64,000 nucleotides of DNA from Blasia pusilla (GCA_050084515.1 CM114271.1:52080001-52144000), one strand, 5' to 3'; numbered from the stretch's first letter, positions 1-12,783 are shown. Program-made: numbers and translations. Notes: generated by a model from the sequence alone, not told the origin.

Positions 1-2077
1 TTCGGAGCAAGCTACGGGCCCTCACCAGTGCCTCCCGGGTTCCTCTTGCTGCGCGAGCTACCGCTGGCGTCACCTCCTTCACTTGCACGCTGGCCCTCTC
101 CTGCAGCATAGCTACCCCAGTGAACAGCAAAGATGTGGTTGGCAAATGTATCCACCAAAGCTTTAATTGTAGCAAGTAGCAGTATATTGCTGAATGACAG
201 CTGCTATGCTAATCTTACTGGGTGTTAGAGCTGCATCTAACTCCTACAGAACTAAGCCCAAACACATCCATCGACTGTCCATGTTCTTGACAAAATTTGA
301 CAACTTCAAGAGAGACAGCGAATGTGAAGATAGGTCTTCTTAGGAATGTCGGCAAGGCACAAAACAGATTTGACATGATTTTCTGGGCAGCCTTTGAGCA
401 GAATTTTTATGAATGTAAGGGCACAATTAAATATTCTAACCAACTATCTGACGAGGACATCTCCTTTCACCTTTCAGAACCACTTCAGATATCCACTCTA
501 GATACTTGGAGTAGGCAAAATTCTAGGTGGCTGAAGAAAGCCACCAGAGTTTGTTTTCACTCAAAGAATTCATTCACTCACCCACGGAATTGAAACTGCC
601 AAGGCGGCGAATTCCATCCTCAGCAGCTCGAACTGCACGAGCAGAGCTCCTTACACCTTCAGAAATCTCCTGGCTGCAGAAGTTCCCCAACTATCCAGAT
701 TTTTAAAGCGCGTAAATGAAAAATCCTCTCACCAACTCTCCTTCCAATGAGAGTCTGCATGTGAAATGTTTGTACGCATCCATAACAGCCAATGTGCACA
801 TACATACCTCAAACACTAGGAACTTGTGTGTGTGTACTCAACACTAATCCTTAATTCAATATCAAATCTAGATCAATTCTGCAACCTGAAACCCAATTCT
901 GCAACTGATAAGACAAATGAAAGAGCGAGCTTCTCGAAACCTTACCCTAGGTCACTGAGTTCCATGGTGAGATCACTGATCTCCATTCCAGATAATCTCA
1001 CAGCAGCCATGGTCCCTGGAAGTTCCTCTCGCGCGGCATCTGCTAGCTTTCCTAGGGACTCGGCTGCTTTCTTGAAAGCCTAAAAAAACAGAACACCAGT
1101 CAAAGCATTGAACAACAGACGCTCGTTCTTCACTCTTCATTACACTCTCATGTCACCCATGGACAGAGTAGTCACAATTTAGTTTATGCCATCACCTTAG
1201 TCCAAGTAAAAGTCTCCAAGAACTATTGTCAGTTCTGTGATCCAATCAACCACTTAAATCCGAGATTCTCTAAAAAGCATTCTAGCAGGGTTAGTGGCGA
1301 CTCTTGCAGCAGAATTGAGGTGACCTAAAAGTCTCAATGCGATGAAACAATGCTTTTCGTTTCAGTTGGGTCAAGAGGTGTACAATCAAAGTGGGAATCG
1401 CCGCCAGAAGAATGCAAGAAAGTGCTCCAGTGCTCTGCAAATTGCCATTCACAAACCATTACCAATGTAGTTATCACAACACATTCAGCTCCCAACTATG
1501 ATCTCATCTGCCTACCACTCTTACACTAACTGGGTCCATTCATTCGGGCCACTACACAGCACGACTACTCCATTCTAGGATAAGCTCAGAAACCCATTCG
1601 ATCAAGGCTGCTCGACATTTCGACCACAGAAGTGGAGAAATAAACGCAAGTGCCTAATGGTGAATGGCTAAGGTATTGGGTGAACGGCTCGCTAGTGCTC
1701 ACCACGCAGGCCGTGACGCCCAGAAGAAGGAGATGGCGATCAGTGAAGTTCAGCTGCCTGAGCACCACCGGGGCCAATGTGGCTGTCCCAGTGCTGCCAG
1801 AGAGGGTGTTTGCATCAGGAGAAGCTTCCAACTCACTGACAGCAATCGTAGAATTCGCTGGCTCCTCTGTGGTAGACCTGCGTCTTCTTCCAATGTCTGA
1901 AAGGAACCTGATAGTCTGTGGCCCCTTCCTGCTCATGCACACGGCAGGCAACGCCATTTCTTGCACCAACTGCAGCCTCCTCGTGGACAAGAAGGCACTC
2001 GAAGGGTGGCGGCAGCGCCTCACGTCCAGGCCAGTGGCATGACTGGAGCAGCATCTGTTGTATCTGTGGGCTTGCAT
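1..2077 (-). CDS. Plant-type membrane protein of unknown function, 3' part off the left edge
   Basis: Minus-strand exons, in coding order: 1703-2077, 1384-1434, 946-1079, 582-673 and 1-111 (continues off the window). All junctions are GT-AG and phases join (0, 0, 2, 1). The first exon starts at an ATG at 2077, with an alternative ATG at 1957. It gives a basic, Ser/Arg-rich N-terminus that could be a plastid transit peptide. A hydrophobic segment spans exons 1-2 (HLLLLGVTACV joined to STGALSCILLAAIPTLI), probably one membrane helix. It is followed by a long helical region with KKAAESLGKLADAAREELP, AVRLSGMEISDLTMELSDLG, EGVRSSARAVRAAEDG and AARGTREALVRARSLL. From memory this matches a conserved, uncharacterised membrane protein family of land plants with the AVRLSGMEISDLTMELSDLG core. 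No enzymatic motif is seen. Function unknown; the family match is fairly secure, the start less so. Confidence 0.8.
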
Positions 2078-2216
2078 AGTGTCTAACCTTCAGAGCACAG
2101 CCAGCCACTTTCCTCACCTGCTCGACAGCCACACCTTCAAATTCAGAGAGCTCGTACCTGGAAGGGGAAACCAACTCTCATCTCCCAATCCACCACTCTC
2201 TTATTCACTCTTCCTC

Positions 2217-2261
<45 letters not shown>

Positions 2262-3590
2262 ATGATCTTTTAAATCCCCGTGAACAACAAATCAATTCTT
2301 ACATTCATTCTCTCTCTTCGTGGAGCAAAAATCAGAGAGGTGATGAGTACCCCAACTCTCGATGTGCGACTCTCGCCCCTCCTCTGCCGACTTCGCTATA
2401 ACTTCCTGAGCATGAACCTGCACATCCCACATCTCATTATGGATGAACCTGCACTCTCTCTCCATTCTCCTCACTCCATTCAAATCAAAATATCGTTATC
2501 CAGTGACGAGCGAGTAGATTCTGCACGGCATAGTCAGGAGAATCTGAGATACCCTCGTGTAGCCTGCAAAGCTGTTGGGTGGAACACCATCTTGGATTCC
2601 TGGCTAAGCTTACCGTGCTTGCTCTGTTGGGAACTTGGGAGAACTAAAGCAGATGAAAATATGAAACTGGGCATCGTGGAACTCTACCACCACAATAGCC
2701 AAGCTCACTTGCTCTTGTAGGTACAAGGCAGCTCCACATGAGATTCGGCATTATAGAACTTGGTCTAAAACACCATCCTAGCCAACCTTACCTTACCTTG
2801 CCTTAACTTACGTTGTAGATAAGACGGCTGAAAAAGGAGACTGGGCAATGTAGAACTTGGTCGACCACTATCATGGCCGACATTACCTTGTCTAGTAGGG
2901 ACGACCCAGCTGAACGGAGACTGGGATTGATGTCACAGCATTGTAGGTGACCTTACCTTGTTTTGTAGGGAGGAGTCAGCTGAAATGAGATCGGGCACAT
3001 AACTCTAGCTTGTTGTGTAAGGAGGAGCCAGCTGAAATGAGATTGGGGCTTGTAGAGATTGGTCGAACACTCTCATAGCTAACTTTGCCTTACTTCGTGT
3101 GTAGAAAGCTGAAATGGGACTGGATATTGTAAAGTTTTGTCTACCTTGCATAGCTGGGAATTGTAGAGTTCCAAGAAGGGCTCTTCCGTAAAATTGGATG
3201 GTTGGCGTGGGGTTGCTCCACAGGAGAAACGAAACCCTTTTTTTTAATGCCTTCAAAGGCACATTGGTGGGGGACAAATTTAATGGGTGCTGCAACCTTT
3301 GGGACCGTGCTCTTCTCACGCAATTTTCATGGCTTCCATTTTGAACACACCTGGGGCGCTCTCCACCCCATTCCAGCCAATTCCAGCTCAATTGGAGATG
3401 ACTTCTTAGCTGGTCCGACATTGTCGGTGGAGTGCCAGCTACTAGAGAGGGCTTCAGAACACCAGTGCACCTGGAGAGCCTCTCTCTCCGGTAAAGTCTT
3501 TCCAATGATCCTTGCAAACTAGGGTGGTCTGGAATTGAGGGTGGAGTGCCAGAGACGGACAGAGGGAGTGCAAAACGTGAAGTCTTCAGG
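2078..3590. other. Intergenic, 5' flank of the membrane protein gene, with a pyrimidine tract and degenerate repeats
   Basis: This is the upstream region of the minus-strand membrane protein gene. It contains a (TC)n tract at 2222-2256. Between about 2700 and 3060 a diverged repeat of roughly 70-110 bp recurs, recognisable by 'GTAGGGA..A..CAGCTGAA..GAGA'. The open frames here have no coding-like content, and no gene is supported. Confidence 0.6.
2222..2256. repeat. (TC)n microsatellite
   Basis: About 17 uninterrupted TC dinucleotides lie 145 bp upstream of the ATG at 2077, so within the probable 5' leader or promoter of the minus-strand gene. On the coding strand it reads as GA, a common plant core-promoter and leader element. 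Confidence 0.9.
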
Positions 3591-3591
3591 A

Positions 3592-4075
3592 TTGCAAAAA
3601 TTCAGAGCATAGTCTCATGCATTCTGAATCAATGACTGCTTCGTAAGAGCCATGAGCTCGTGTGAGACAGCAGTCCAAGTCCAAGTCCAAGTGCTTAATA
3701 AGATGTCAGATTATACCAGAGTCATTCAGAAATTCACAGCCTAGTCTCATGCATTCTTAATCAATGACTACTTCGTTAGAGACATGAGGTCCTTTGATAT
3801 GGCGTCCAAGTCCAAGATGCTTTGTGAGATAACAGATTCTTCCACTATCTGACACCAGGACTCTTGAACTGGATTGAGTCAGGTTAGAATGTGAAGAGGG
3901 CAGTCAAAACACCCGCAGGGCTTGCAAGAGTTGTGAGAATGCTATCATCTCCGGCAGTGAAATGGATGGAGTCAGATCTGAATGTGAAGAGGGCCATCAA
4001 AAAACCCGCAGAGCTTGCAAGACTTGTGAGAAAGATCTTCTCTCCGGCTGCGAACATTACAAAGAGATGGCAGAT
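3592..4075. repeat. Two adjacent short tandem duplications
   Basis: A first unit of about 132 bp is repeated ('AGTCTCATGCATTC' near 3608 and 3741). A second unit of 93 bp is repeated ('GAATGTGAAGAGGGC' at 3887 and 3980). Divergence is moderate. Both lie just downstream of the TRM7 stop codon (4482), between the two minus-strand genes. Open frames through the 93-bp repeat follow from its length being a multiple of three and are not taken as genes. Confidence 0.75.
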
Positions 4076-4481
4076 TTCTGTAGACAATCCACCACAAACT
4101 GTAGGGCATCATCCTACATAACATCTATTGCTGTGCACACATTCACACTCGTGTTGTTGCTGTTCGAACTTGCGTGGTAAAGCGAGCTGTGACTCCAGAT
4201 GACTGTCCATCCCTCCCTCAACAGATGAACAAGAAGATCGAACCAAAGAAGAGAATATGCAGTGTTGCTTCATGAGCTCAATGATCTCCTCAATTGCAGC
4301 AAGAAAGGACAAAGACGCAAATCGAGAGGAACTCCCTGATGTTAACTACTTGGATACAAACAATACCATGACCACTTCAGAATCGTTTTCTTTGTACAGC
4401 CATAGTTGGCCCTCCTAATCATGTATTGTGCTCAAGGTCCATATCTAAGACGCACAAGGGACAACCGCAAACAGCTAAGTG

Positions 4482-7400
4482 TCACGATGAGGACTTTCCA
4501 GAGTGTTTTACGAGCCCAAGAGCTGTTTTGTAAGGTGGTGCAATTGGTGGCTGTACCGGGGCTAGTGTTTGTGTTGAAATTGACAAAGGGTAGGACTGGT
4601 CGGCATCGTATCCACTTAAGTCCCCACAAGCCAGAAATGGGATGATCAGCTTGTTGGGCCCTTCCAACCATGCACTACAACAATCTGCATCGTCAAATCG
4701 ACTGCTGGCTTTCTCAAGCAGTTTGTGTAGGTCTTTAGGGTTGAAATCTCTGGGGGGACAGTATCCTTCACAGACCACAAATGCCTCTGCAAACCCATAC
4801 ACAGCAGATGTCAGTAATGCAGTTGCAAATACAATCTTGAAGTGAAAAGGGGTTGCAGAAACCAAATTGGAGTGCCCTACTACAGCAATATAGCCTAGCT
4901 CTTGCTTGAACCCAAAATACTGCATCTTCCTCAATCTCTAGCCAACTGGGTACTGTGACTTGCAACATCTTGCTCAAGGATAAGACAAGAGAATCACCTC
5001 AAATCTGAAGATATGGAAAGTTTCACAGAGGACAGTCTGAAGATGCTCACCAATACTGGAGTTTCGACTGCTTTTTGGTTTGGCGCAAGTCACGCTTGGA
5101 AAGAAGATTTTGAGCTGCATTTTGAGCATTCCAAAAGAATTAAGGAACTAATGAGCCATTCAAGTGTGTGGTTATATCTATTTTCGTGACTTAAAATGTT
5201 TGTCGCTTACATACTGGACCTCATTAAAATACCAGAAGATCTTAGCCAATCATCTTGAATTGCGGCACGCCTCCCTATCTTCACTTACAGAGTAGAATCT
5301 ATATTATCAAGGGAGGATGGCTTCTTGATTTGCAAACACCTATCTGATTGACACATGCAGTGGGGCAGCGAGAAATTTTCTTTTGAATTTTCGGGCAGCA
5401 TGATTATTGGTCCTGTGCACAGCACAGGCTGTACGCTAGTACTCTATAAGTCAAGAAGGGGAGGCATGCAGCAATGATGATGAAAACAGCTGTTAACGAT
5501 GATGAGCAATGAACCTGAGAGTATAGGAGGCTTATATCCTTTCCACGAAATATCTTGGCGACGAAATTGCCACCCTCACGTAGTACATGAGTGACAATTG
5601 TCAAGGCCTGTAAACCACAACTCTTGTTAGCATACACGACTGCTCAAAGAAATGATCTTCTGGTATCCAAGCAAGCTGGTGGCCCTGTTGCAATCAATTT
5701 TCCAGTAACCAGGGAGACCAGGAACCCGAAAAGCAGGGATGCCAAAATCTACACAAGAGTGAATCCCATCTCTGGACAGCTTGCATCCAGAAACCTCAAC
5801 CTCATAAGATTGCAGTGCTTGTCAAAATGAAGAAGACTTGGCATGTAATGTAGCTCATTCGAGTTCAAATAAACTAGTGAAGTGCATCGACCAATTCCTG
5901 AAGAATAGAATTCCAGTAGCAAACCCCTCTCAGACAACTGAATCCACTGAAGGATGGTCTGTGGTGAGTACCGCTAGTATAAGTTGTGATTGCACAAACT
6001 CGTCCATGTCATGAAGCCCAGTCACTGTTGAGAGGAAACCAAGAAAATGAGTTTGACGTCATTAGAAAGGGGAGAGTTTACAGAACTCATCTCCATCATA
6101 GAATTAGCATTCCACTGCTTCAGCTCAAATGAAACGTGAATTTGATGTAATCAGTGCATATGCACAGAAGAGTCCATACCATCAGGCGCACCATCACAAA
6201 CCACCAAATCTGCTTTGCATCCATCGAAATGCTTGATGACCTGCATGTAGAAATCAGAAGCTGGAAGCTGAACAGATCTACCAAAATTGGAAGATTTATG
6301 AAAACGAGTAGTGGTCAAATTGGTAAGGATAACATTCAGATGTTGTCAAATAACTACAATTTGAAACAGACTTCAGAAAAGGGCCGTACCAGTTCTGCAG
6401 TACGAGCACTAGTGATGTCTCCTTGAACCTGAATTACACCTTCAATAGGAGCCATTGGTTGCAGATCAATTGCCACAATGAGAGGAAGATCCCCATCTCT
6501 GAGAAAATACCACCAGAATAGAGAATCACTTGATCACCGGAAAGAAGGTCTCCACAATCTACCGACTGATACTTGCACTTTGTAATGTAAACTCTCTAAA
6601 CTGCTACGAATTCTTCACAAGTTCCATAACTTCAACCCCCATCTAAAAGCTAGCTGCCTCTTGGAAATGTCTTCCAGGACAGCTGCTATGGATGCATTTT
6701 CGACTCTTTCTCCAGCTACCAAGATTTGCCCATTGAAATCATCAACTAGCTTGGAATATAATCTACTGGTACAATCATGTGCATTGTCAATACCTGCTTG
6801 ACAAGGCAATGTAAGTGATAGCTAGTGCTACAGATGATCGTACAAGAAAGTTTCTGTCCCTTGGATCATAATATGATGTGGCAAATTGGTTCTTACCTTC
6901 CATTTAGCTCTGTCTTTGCTGGCAGATACACCTTCCGACTCAAAACCTGTACATTGGATCAGCAGTCAGAGGTCGTGTCTGATTATTTTCGGTACTAGAC
7001 TTCGATGACTGCCACTGTCTTTACCAGTCCTATGGAATACAAGTAACAAGATCGTCCCTCATCGCTGAAGGGACCTGTTGGCAGTACATTGCAGCAGCTA
7101 CTACTCGCTATACCAGTTCCAAGGAATCCAGAATGGGACAACGAAACCTGTGGACGCATCCCCTTAGTTTCTGTGAATGAATACTACTTTCTTTCTTGCA
7201 GGTGAATTGCTCACGAATTCCTAATAGCATCCATTCAGCCGCTTGTTTGGGAATGCTAGACTCCATTCTCAATGCTAGACTCCATTCTCATAATGGAGTC
7301 TAGCATTCTGACGACACTCTTGATCACATGGCAGGGATGCAATAGCACGTTCATATTCTCCAGTGTTGCAACATCAATTCTTTCTTCCACTGACTGCCCC

Positions 7401-8135
7401 GCAATTCAGTCACTTCGCTTCCAGCAAACAGTAACATTCAATTGATGTGCAGTTTCTTCAAAGCTCTCAAGAGCTGAGAAAGAAGCAGGGCAAGCAGTAC
7501 CTGACTCCAGCTGCCAGGGGCAGCACACAAGTCAACCACTCGCTCAACGCCTGCGACATCCATCATAGCTCATAAGAAATGCGGTGATCTTGGTTGGGTA
7601 GGTGGGTGAACCCAGCGAGTGATGTGTCACACATTTCCATGCACAGAAAGTTGAGGACAAATTGGTGACCCGCACCTTCTAAAATCCCAAACTCCTCATC
7701 GATTTGCAAAAGCTTGAAGGCACTTCGCGCTCGCCATCCCTCCTCTTTCGCCTTACGATAATAGATATCCTGCACACCCACAAAAATTGAGCGCGGTAAA
7801 GCAGACCCCACAAGACCTAAACCCATTCATCACTGCTTTCAAGACCTGAAACAGAATGCCCACAAACCAACTCTAGCAATGCTCTCTGAGATTCATGCAT
7901 GAGGCGAAACCTGCAGAGCAAGCGAGCAACGCAGGCAGATCCATCCAACTTGCACTTTACATTTAAGACAACAATGTTCAGTAGGTATTCACAGCCCACG
8001 AACACCACAGACGATGTCTGAATCCAAGCACATCCATACGAAAGGCTCGAGATATGGAAGCAGGCAAAACCTATTACATCCAGCAAAACCTCAGGGATGC
8101 AAACATACACGCTTGTCCTTCGACGACTTGCCCAT
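4482..8135 (-). CDS. TRM7: tRNA (cytidine/guanosine 2'-O) methyltransferase, TRM7/FTSJ1 type
   Basis: Ten minus-strand exons: 8109-8135, 7676-7769, 7501-7550, 6897-6946, 6390-6498, 6180-6240, 5972-6024, 5515-5607, 5051-5114, 4482-4786. All introns are GT-AG and all phases join; the total is 906 nt, 301 codons plus TGA. The start is the ATG giving MGKSSKDKR, the usual N-terminus, on its own 27-nt exon. The SAM-binding motif [13 protein letters not shown] is intact. The four FtsJ catalytic residues are visible: K in SAFKLLQ, D in VCDGAPDVTG, K in FVAKIFRG, E in SSIEAFVVCE. The C-terminus has the plant-like [11 protein letters not shown]. Known family role: cytosolic ribose methylation of positions 32 and 34 in the anticodon loop of certain tRNAs, with partner proteins. 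It lies 2.4 kb downstream of the promoter side of the neighbouring gene, on the same strand. No damage is seen; probably a functional single gene. Confidence 0.95.
7251..7310. repeat. Direct plus inverted repeat in TRM7 intron 3
   Basis: A 20-bp unit, GAATGCTAGACTCCATTCTC, occurs once and then again minus its first base. It is followed by its inverse, giving perfect 16-bp arms AATGCTAGACTCCATT (7271-7286) and AATGGAGTCTAGCATT (7292-7307) around a 5-bp loop. In RNA it would fold as a tight hairpin inside an intron of about 550 bp. Confidence 0.9.
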
Positions 8136-8859
8136 GGCTGCCTAACGCAGCCTCTCCCACGATTGCAGCGCCCTCAGCTGTGCAGATGAAACTCACATCC
8201 TCTGGAGAGTCGGCCCAACTGCGTATACTTTGTGGGAGGGTGCGTAGAGAGAATCCTGCATCAGTCCTCACTAATAAGAATGTCCACCCATCACAAATTC
8301 TTACCGTCTTCCAATCATACAGCTTAATGGTGCAAACTAAGCACCACCATCTGCAGTGCGAGTAAGCAGACATAGAAAATTTCTAACTTTCCCTATCTCT
8401 CCAGATTGTGAGGATCTTTCAAGGTTCCTAGATGTGTTGGTTCAATGTCTTTCTCTGGATATAGATCCAACACTAATCGAGTCTTTCCATTGTCAACCAC
8501 TCTGTCTTTGCTGGAGAGGGCTTCTCATCTCCCTGAACGGGAACCCTAGATATCTGCAGCACTGTAAAATCCAGAGCTGAACATGTTGACGCAGTCTGGA
8601 AAATTGAATCTCATTCATTGCGAACACCTTCACGGCAACTGCTCTCTCAGCGGTGAGAGCTGCATGCAATCCAAGGCTTCTGAATCAAGCCTTGTGCGCG
8701 TGCGACCATGTGGATTCTCAAACCTGCACTTGAGCTGCTGCTCAGCTCCAAATGGCCCACGCTAAATTGCTACTTCTCACTCACAGCCTCCAGAGACGAT
8801 CTCCAACCACAAAGTGATTGAAAAACCGTGATGGGCGAATTGATCAGTACTGGAAGGGA
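8136..8859 (-). promoter_or_regulatory. Upstream region of TRM7
   Basis: About 720 bp 5' of the TRM7 ATG. No TATA box, operator or further exon can be called with confidence. Open frames here have no family resemblance and are left out. Confidence 0.4.
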
Positions 8860-9640
8860 CTCGGGATACCAGAGCAGATTCCACTCACTCGTTCTTCGCC
8901 AGCTTCCTCAAGAATCTCTTTCTTCCAAAGTGCAGTAGAACTTCAATTGAAAACCCACAATGCGATGGCAACTGTCTCATACGAAGGCAGATTCCACTCT
9001 TCAACCTCCACTCACTCGTTCTTCATGAGCTGCGAGAGAATCCCCTTCTTTCTTCCAAAGTGAAGCCCAACTTGAATTGAGAAACCACAATGTGATGGCA
9101 ATCGTCTCATGGGCAATGCCCAGGACTTGGACTTCGGGTAGGAAGGGAGATCTCACTCTTCCACTTCACTCACTAGTTCTTCATGAGGTGCCAAAGATCT
9201 CCTTCTTTCCTCCAAAGTGAAATTTATATTGTTATTGTATTCATTTTGGGATCACTTCTCTTTTGTAGTCAATAGAGTCGATCAAATTCAATTGTACATT
9301 TAGGATGGGTAATTTAAAATTATACATTTATGTATCACACACGCACCAGGTAATACAACTTGAGATGAAAATCCACAATGTGATGGCGACCCTCCCCTGG
9401 TCGAACGGACCAGCAATAGGGCTTGGGGCAGTAAAGCATAATCCACACCCGTGTGCTTCATGAACTGTTCCAATAATTCTTCACTTGAGATGCACAAGTG
9501 AGAACACGTGCTTCATGAGTTGTTCCAAGACTCCTTCTCTCTCCTCCAATGTGGAATAGAACTCCAAGACTTCATTCCTCTCTTCCAATGTGGAGTAGAA
9601 CTTGAATGCAAAGCTCACTTAAACCACTTGAGCGCATATG
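8860..9640. repeat. Degenerate tandem repeat array, units about 130-155 bp
   Basis: At least three clear units carry 'CACTCGTTCTTC..GAG' then 'TTCTTTC.TCCAAAGTG' and 'CACAATG.GATGGCAA' (landmarks near 8889, 9018 and 9175). More diverged units follow to about 9640, with 'CTTCATGA..TGTTCCAA' and 'TCTTCCAATGTGGA'. The array lies upstream of TRM7. It looks like a small local satellite and has no coding signal. Confidence 0.75.
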
Positions 9641-10139
9641 TGCACAAGAGAAACAAAACTTAATGAATGAATCCAAGGTTCAAAAGAAGGGAACTGCCTC
9701 CTACATTATAGAGGGATGATGAAGCAATTTGGTGGCGTGGCCTTTTCAGGCCTCAAATCTCATAAGCAAGCCCTTCCCCAAGTGTCATTGGGGATAGCTT
9801 GGAGCTCCCATGGACCTTTGGAGGATAGAAGTTATTTGAGTGTAGTATAGAATTGTGCTTGTGCCATATGCGGTTTGTCACATTTTTAAAGAATCATCCT
9901 ACAATACTTGTGCAATGCAGGAAATGTCATCTATCATCGTGTTGGATGTAGAGAAGCATGGTTATGTGATGCATGGTTGAGAGGTCAGCCATGCTAAAAT
10001 AGGGAATTAATAGAAATAGTAAACTCCTCCAAATACCCCTCACCCAGCCCTAAATTGGGGGAAAAGAGCACACTTCGGTTTCCCACCTTCTTAGTTGGTC
10101 ATCCTCGATCTATTGAGATTGACGACCAATTTCTTCAAT

Positions 10140-10480
10140 AACGTCCAACACTTACTCTTTGCTCATGTGTAAATGAAGTGAAAATTATTGTATGCATGTA
10201 CATTGCTCTCACCGTCCAACAAACTCAACAACCTTAAAATCTGAACACACACGATCATATACCAAAAAGTCTCTAATCATCCCCTAGTTGGTGGTTGGGT
10301 CCCTCTTGCTCCAGATACCTATCTATTCCAACCTATAGTGATATACATTGTGTGATGCAAGGACCAAAAGGTAAGGTATCTATGTGGCCCCATTGATTGT
10401 TAGTAGCTTCTTTGTTATCCATGTCACTCTAAACATTCCAATCTAAGGCTTACACCAATTTTTGACAAATGTGGTTTTTA
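10140..10480 (-). mobile_element. Relic of gypsy 3' flank (same family as the pol copy at 59-63 kb)
   Basis: The stretch around 10278-10440 ('CTAATCATCCCCTAG', 'GGTTGGGTCCCTCT', 'ATGTGGCCCCATTG', 'TATCCATGTCAC') matches 59500-59660 in the same orientation. There it lies just 3' of the PHD-finger codons of the minus-strand pol. It is therefore probably a fragment of the same element's 3' untranslated region, orphaned from its coding part. Confidence 0.6.
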
Positions 10481-10554
10481 GGAAACTCGGTTTTGTTCTA
10501 ATATGATTATTAGCACAATAGGACATAGTGTAATAGAAGTACAATCTAGGTTTT

Positions 10555-10790
10555 ACTGTTTATGGCTTAAGATTTAAGGTTTATGGCTTAGGGTGTGGGG
10601 TTTATGGCTTAAGTTTTAGGTTTTTGGATTTACGGCTTAGAGTTTAGGGTTTGAAGTTTATGTTATATGGCTTAGGGTTTAGGGTTTGAAGTTTATGTTA
10701 CATAGTTTAGGGTTTTAGGATTTATGGTGGAGGGTTTTGGATTGAATGAATTGATAAGTTTATATTGTGTAAGGGTTTAAGCTTAGGATT
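10555..10790. repeat. Degenerate TTTAGGG-like (interstitial telomere-like) tract
   Basis: Repeated words TTTAGGG, TTAGGGTTTAGGGTTTG and GGTTTATGGCTTA recur over about 240 bp. TTTAGGG is the plant telomere unit, but here it is interspersed with 'GTTTATGGCTTA' variants. It is therefore either an old interstitial telomeric tract or a minisatellite derived from one. Confidence 0.7.
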
Positions 10791-11556
10791 TTAGGACTAT
10801 GCCTTATTGAATTAGGGTCTTGTTTATTGATAGAGTAAGGTTACCTTCTATTATATAAGGTTACTTAAACCTGATTTTCATCATATATTAAAAAAAAGAA
10901 ACATAGAATCAAATCGAGTTAAATAGATTATTAAATGCCATTTATTATATCGGATTTCTCTTCATTTTAAATTTAGGACCCTTCCATAGAATAATTATTG
11001 TGTATTCCTATGATTTAATGCAAGATGGAGGTAGATCCTCAAGAAGTATAATTTGTGCCAAACACGGATTCAAACAATGTAAGGTTAAACACAATGAATG
11101 GCACACATTCATCATTTATTTCATAATCAAAATAGACATATTTGACAAGTAGAATTAATTTGAAGTAGAATTATAATGTTACACAAGCACTTTATAAAAT
11201 TAAGGGGTTCATCAAAAGAACACCAATTTCCACTATATATTAATTTGTACTCAAGATTGAGTAGTGTCATTTTTATAGCTCTTCAACTTAATCTTCTAGT
11301 AGTAGGTTACTAGCACGAAAGCTTATTCTAGACTTTACAAAATTTGCCACATCAGTAGGGATACTCACTAATCCACCCTCCATTGCATATGTTGAATTGG
11401 CAAAGGAAGTTATCATTGAGTCATATGGACATAACATGGGTTTTTTCACTAATATTCTTCTCCCATTTCCTTACATCCCAATTTTGATATCTCTTGGTTG
11501 GGACAATGTTGCCTCGTCCAAATGTATTCAATGGCCACAAATATTGAATTCTGAAA

Positions 11557-12783
11557 TTAGTCATCCGCACCTACTCCAACTAGAACTTGACCCATCCATA
11601 TGGGACATTTGTTTCTGTCTTGTCCGGGTCTAATTATGACAAAGTCCCCAACATTGAAAGCTACCAATCCACCTTCTATTTCATCCATAAGTAACATATC
11701 AACTCTAGGCTTGAATCTAGTCACCCCACAATAGTGATCCCAATTTTGAAGTGCTCCAATTCCAAAGACAATAGGAACTTGAGTGCAACTTTGTTTGGTT
11801 AGAGGCCAAAAGTTTTCCAATGTCTTACAGATTGATGACACAATGTTATGGTCTATCAAACTTATCGTATTGTTAGTACTAGAGTCTTCATTTCTAGGCA
11901 TGTTTTGTACCTTGTCCTTAGGGTTCCCATGAGGAAACAATCGGTCAAATTCCTCAATTGTATTCCTCCAGTGCCATGCTAGTTGTTGGAACTCCATCTT
12001 TGTGCTACTGGAAGACTTGTTTCCCATGTTATCAAAGTAATCTATCTATTGAGCAACACCTTTTCTTGACGTCGGAAAATGCCTTCAAGGGTGTGGGCAC
12101 TAAGCGCTTTGGGTTCCCAGTAGGGATCAGAAGAACTCCCGTAATTTCATGACGTAAAAACACATGATATCCACCATCATTTTGCGACCACTCCCTTGTC
12201 AAAATCAAACATCTTGTAGTGCATGATGGGCATGTCATCCAGAGATCTAGTAAATGGGAATTGACTCGGCTTCTGCACTCCATACCATTGATTCTTCGTT
12301 GTCGGCTTGATGAAACCTTTCAATTACTCTTCAAAGTCGGGAATGTCTTGAACCACCTATGGTGTTGGATTCGCTGAAGTGGAGTTAAAAAACTGCATGG
12401 CACGATCTTTCAAGGTATATGCATTGTGTCATCGCAAGGTTCCTGAAAACTTACTAAACATAGCATCAACATCTTCGTGAGTGCGTGGGGATGAGAAAAG
12501 CTAAGTGAATCTCTTCGAATACCTCCCTATGCAGTAGAAGGGCTAAGTACGCCGTGACGAAAATAGTTTTGTTGTCTTTTTGAAAGTTTTCCATTTAAAA
12601 ATTCAGAACCTTAGGCAGCTTTCTCGGTCCCTCTTTGGCAACCTCCGTTAGCCTATAAGCTGCACGGAGTAACCCATCAATCTTTTCCCTCCCTTTCAAG
12701 AATCGATTGTGAATTGGAATTAGGTCAGGGCCATCCAAGAACTCCTTTATTTCACTGCCTGGGTTTTCCAAACTCTGAAACAA
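11557..12783 (-). pseudogene. Broken open frames, probably transposon-derived, family not recognised
   Basis: Several minus-strand frames look protein-like but are separated by frameshifts. At 11557-12027 there is a 156-codon stretch with WHWRNTIEEFDRLFPHGNP and VGDFVIIRPGQDRNKCPIWM. Around 12100-12400 another frame is coherent (KPTTKNQWYGVQKPSQF, MHYKMFDFDKGVVAKWWW). At 12595-12783 there is a third. The VGDFV..RPGQDRNKCPIW segment resembles a small barrel of the kind found in some plant transposon proteins, but I cannot name the family. It borders the truncated end of the DNMT gypsy element. Treat as a relic, not a gene. Confidence 0.4.

Larger units (their letters stand above)
9641..11556. 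other. AT-rich intergenic region without genes
   Basis: Apart from the TE relic and telomere-like tract listed separately, this stretch is AT-rich with dense stops in all frames. No coding exon, RNA gene or clear transposon terminus is visible. Confidence 0.5.

Noticed and set aside
1650-2042. Plus-strand 130-codon open frame
   Set aside because: It is the shadow of the first exon of the minus-strand membrane protein gene, whose splice phases and family motifs fix the other strand.
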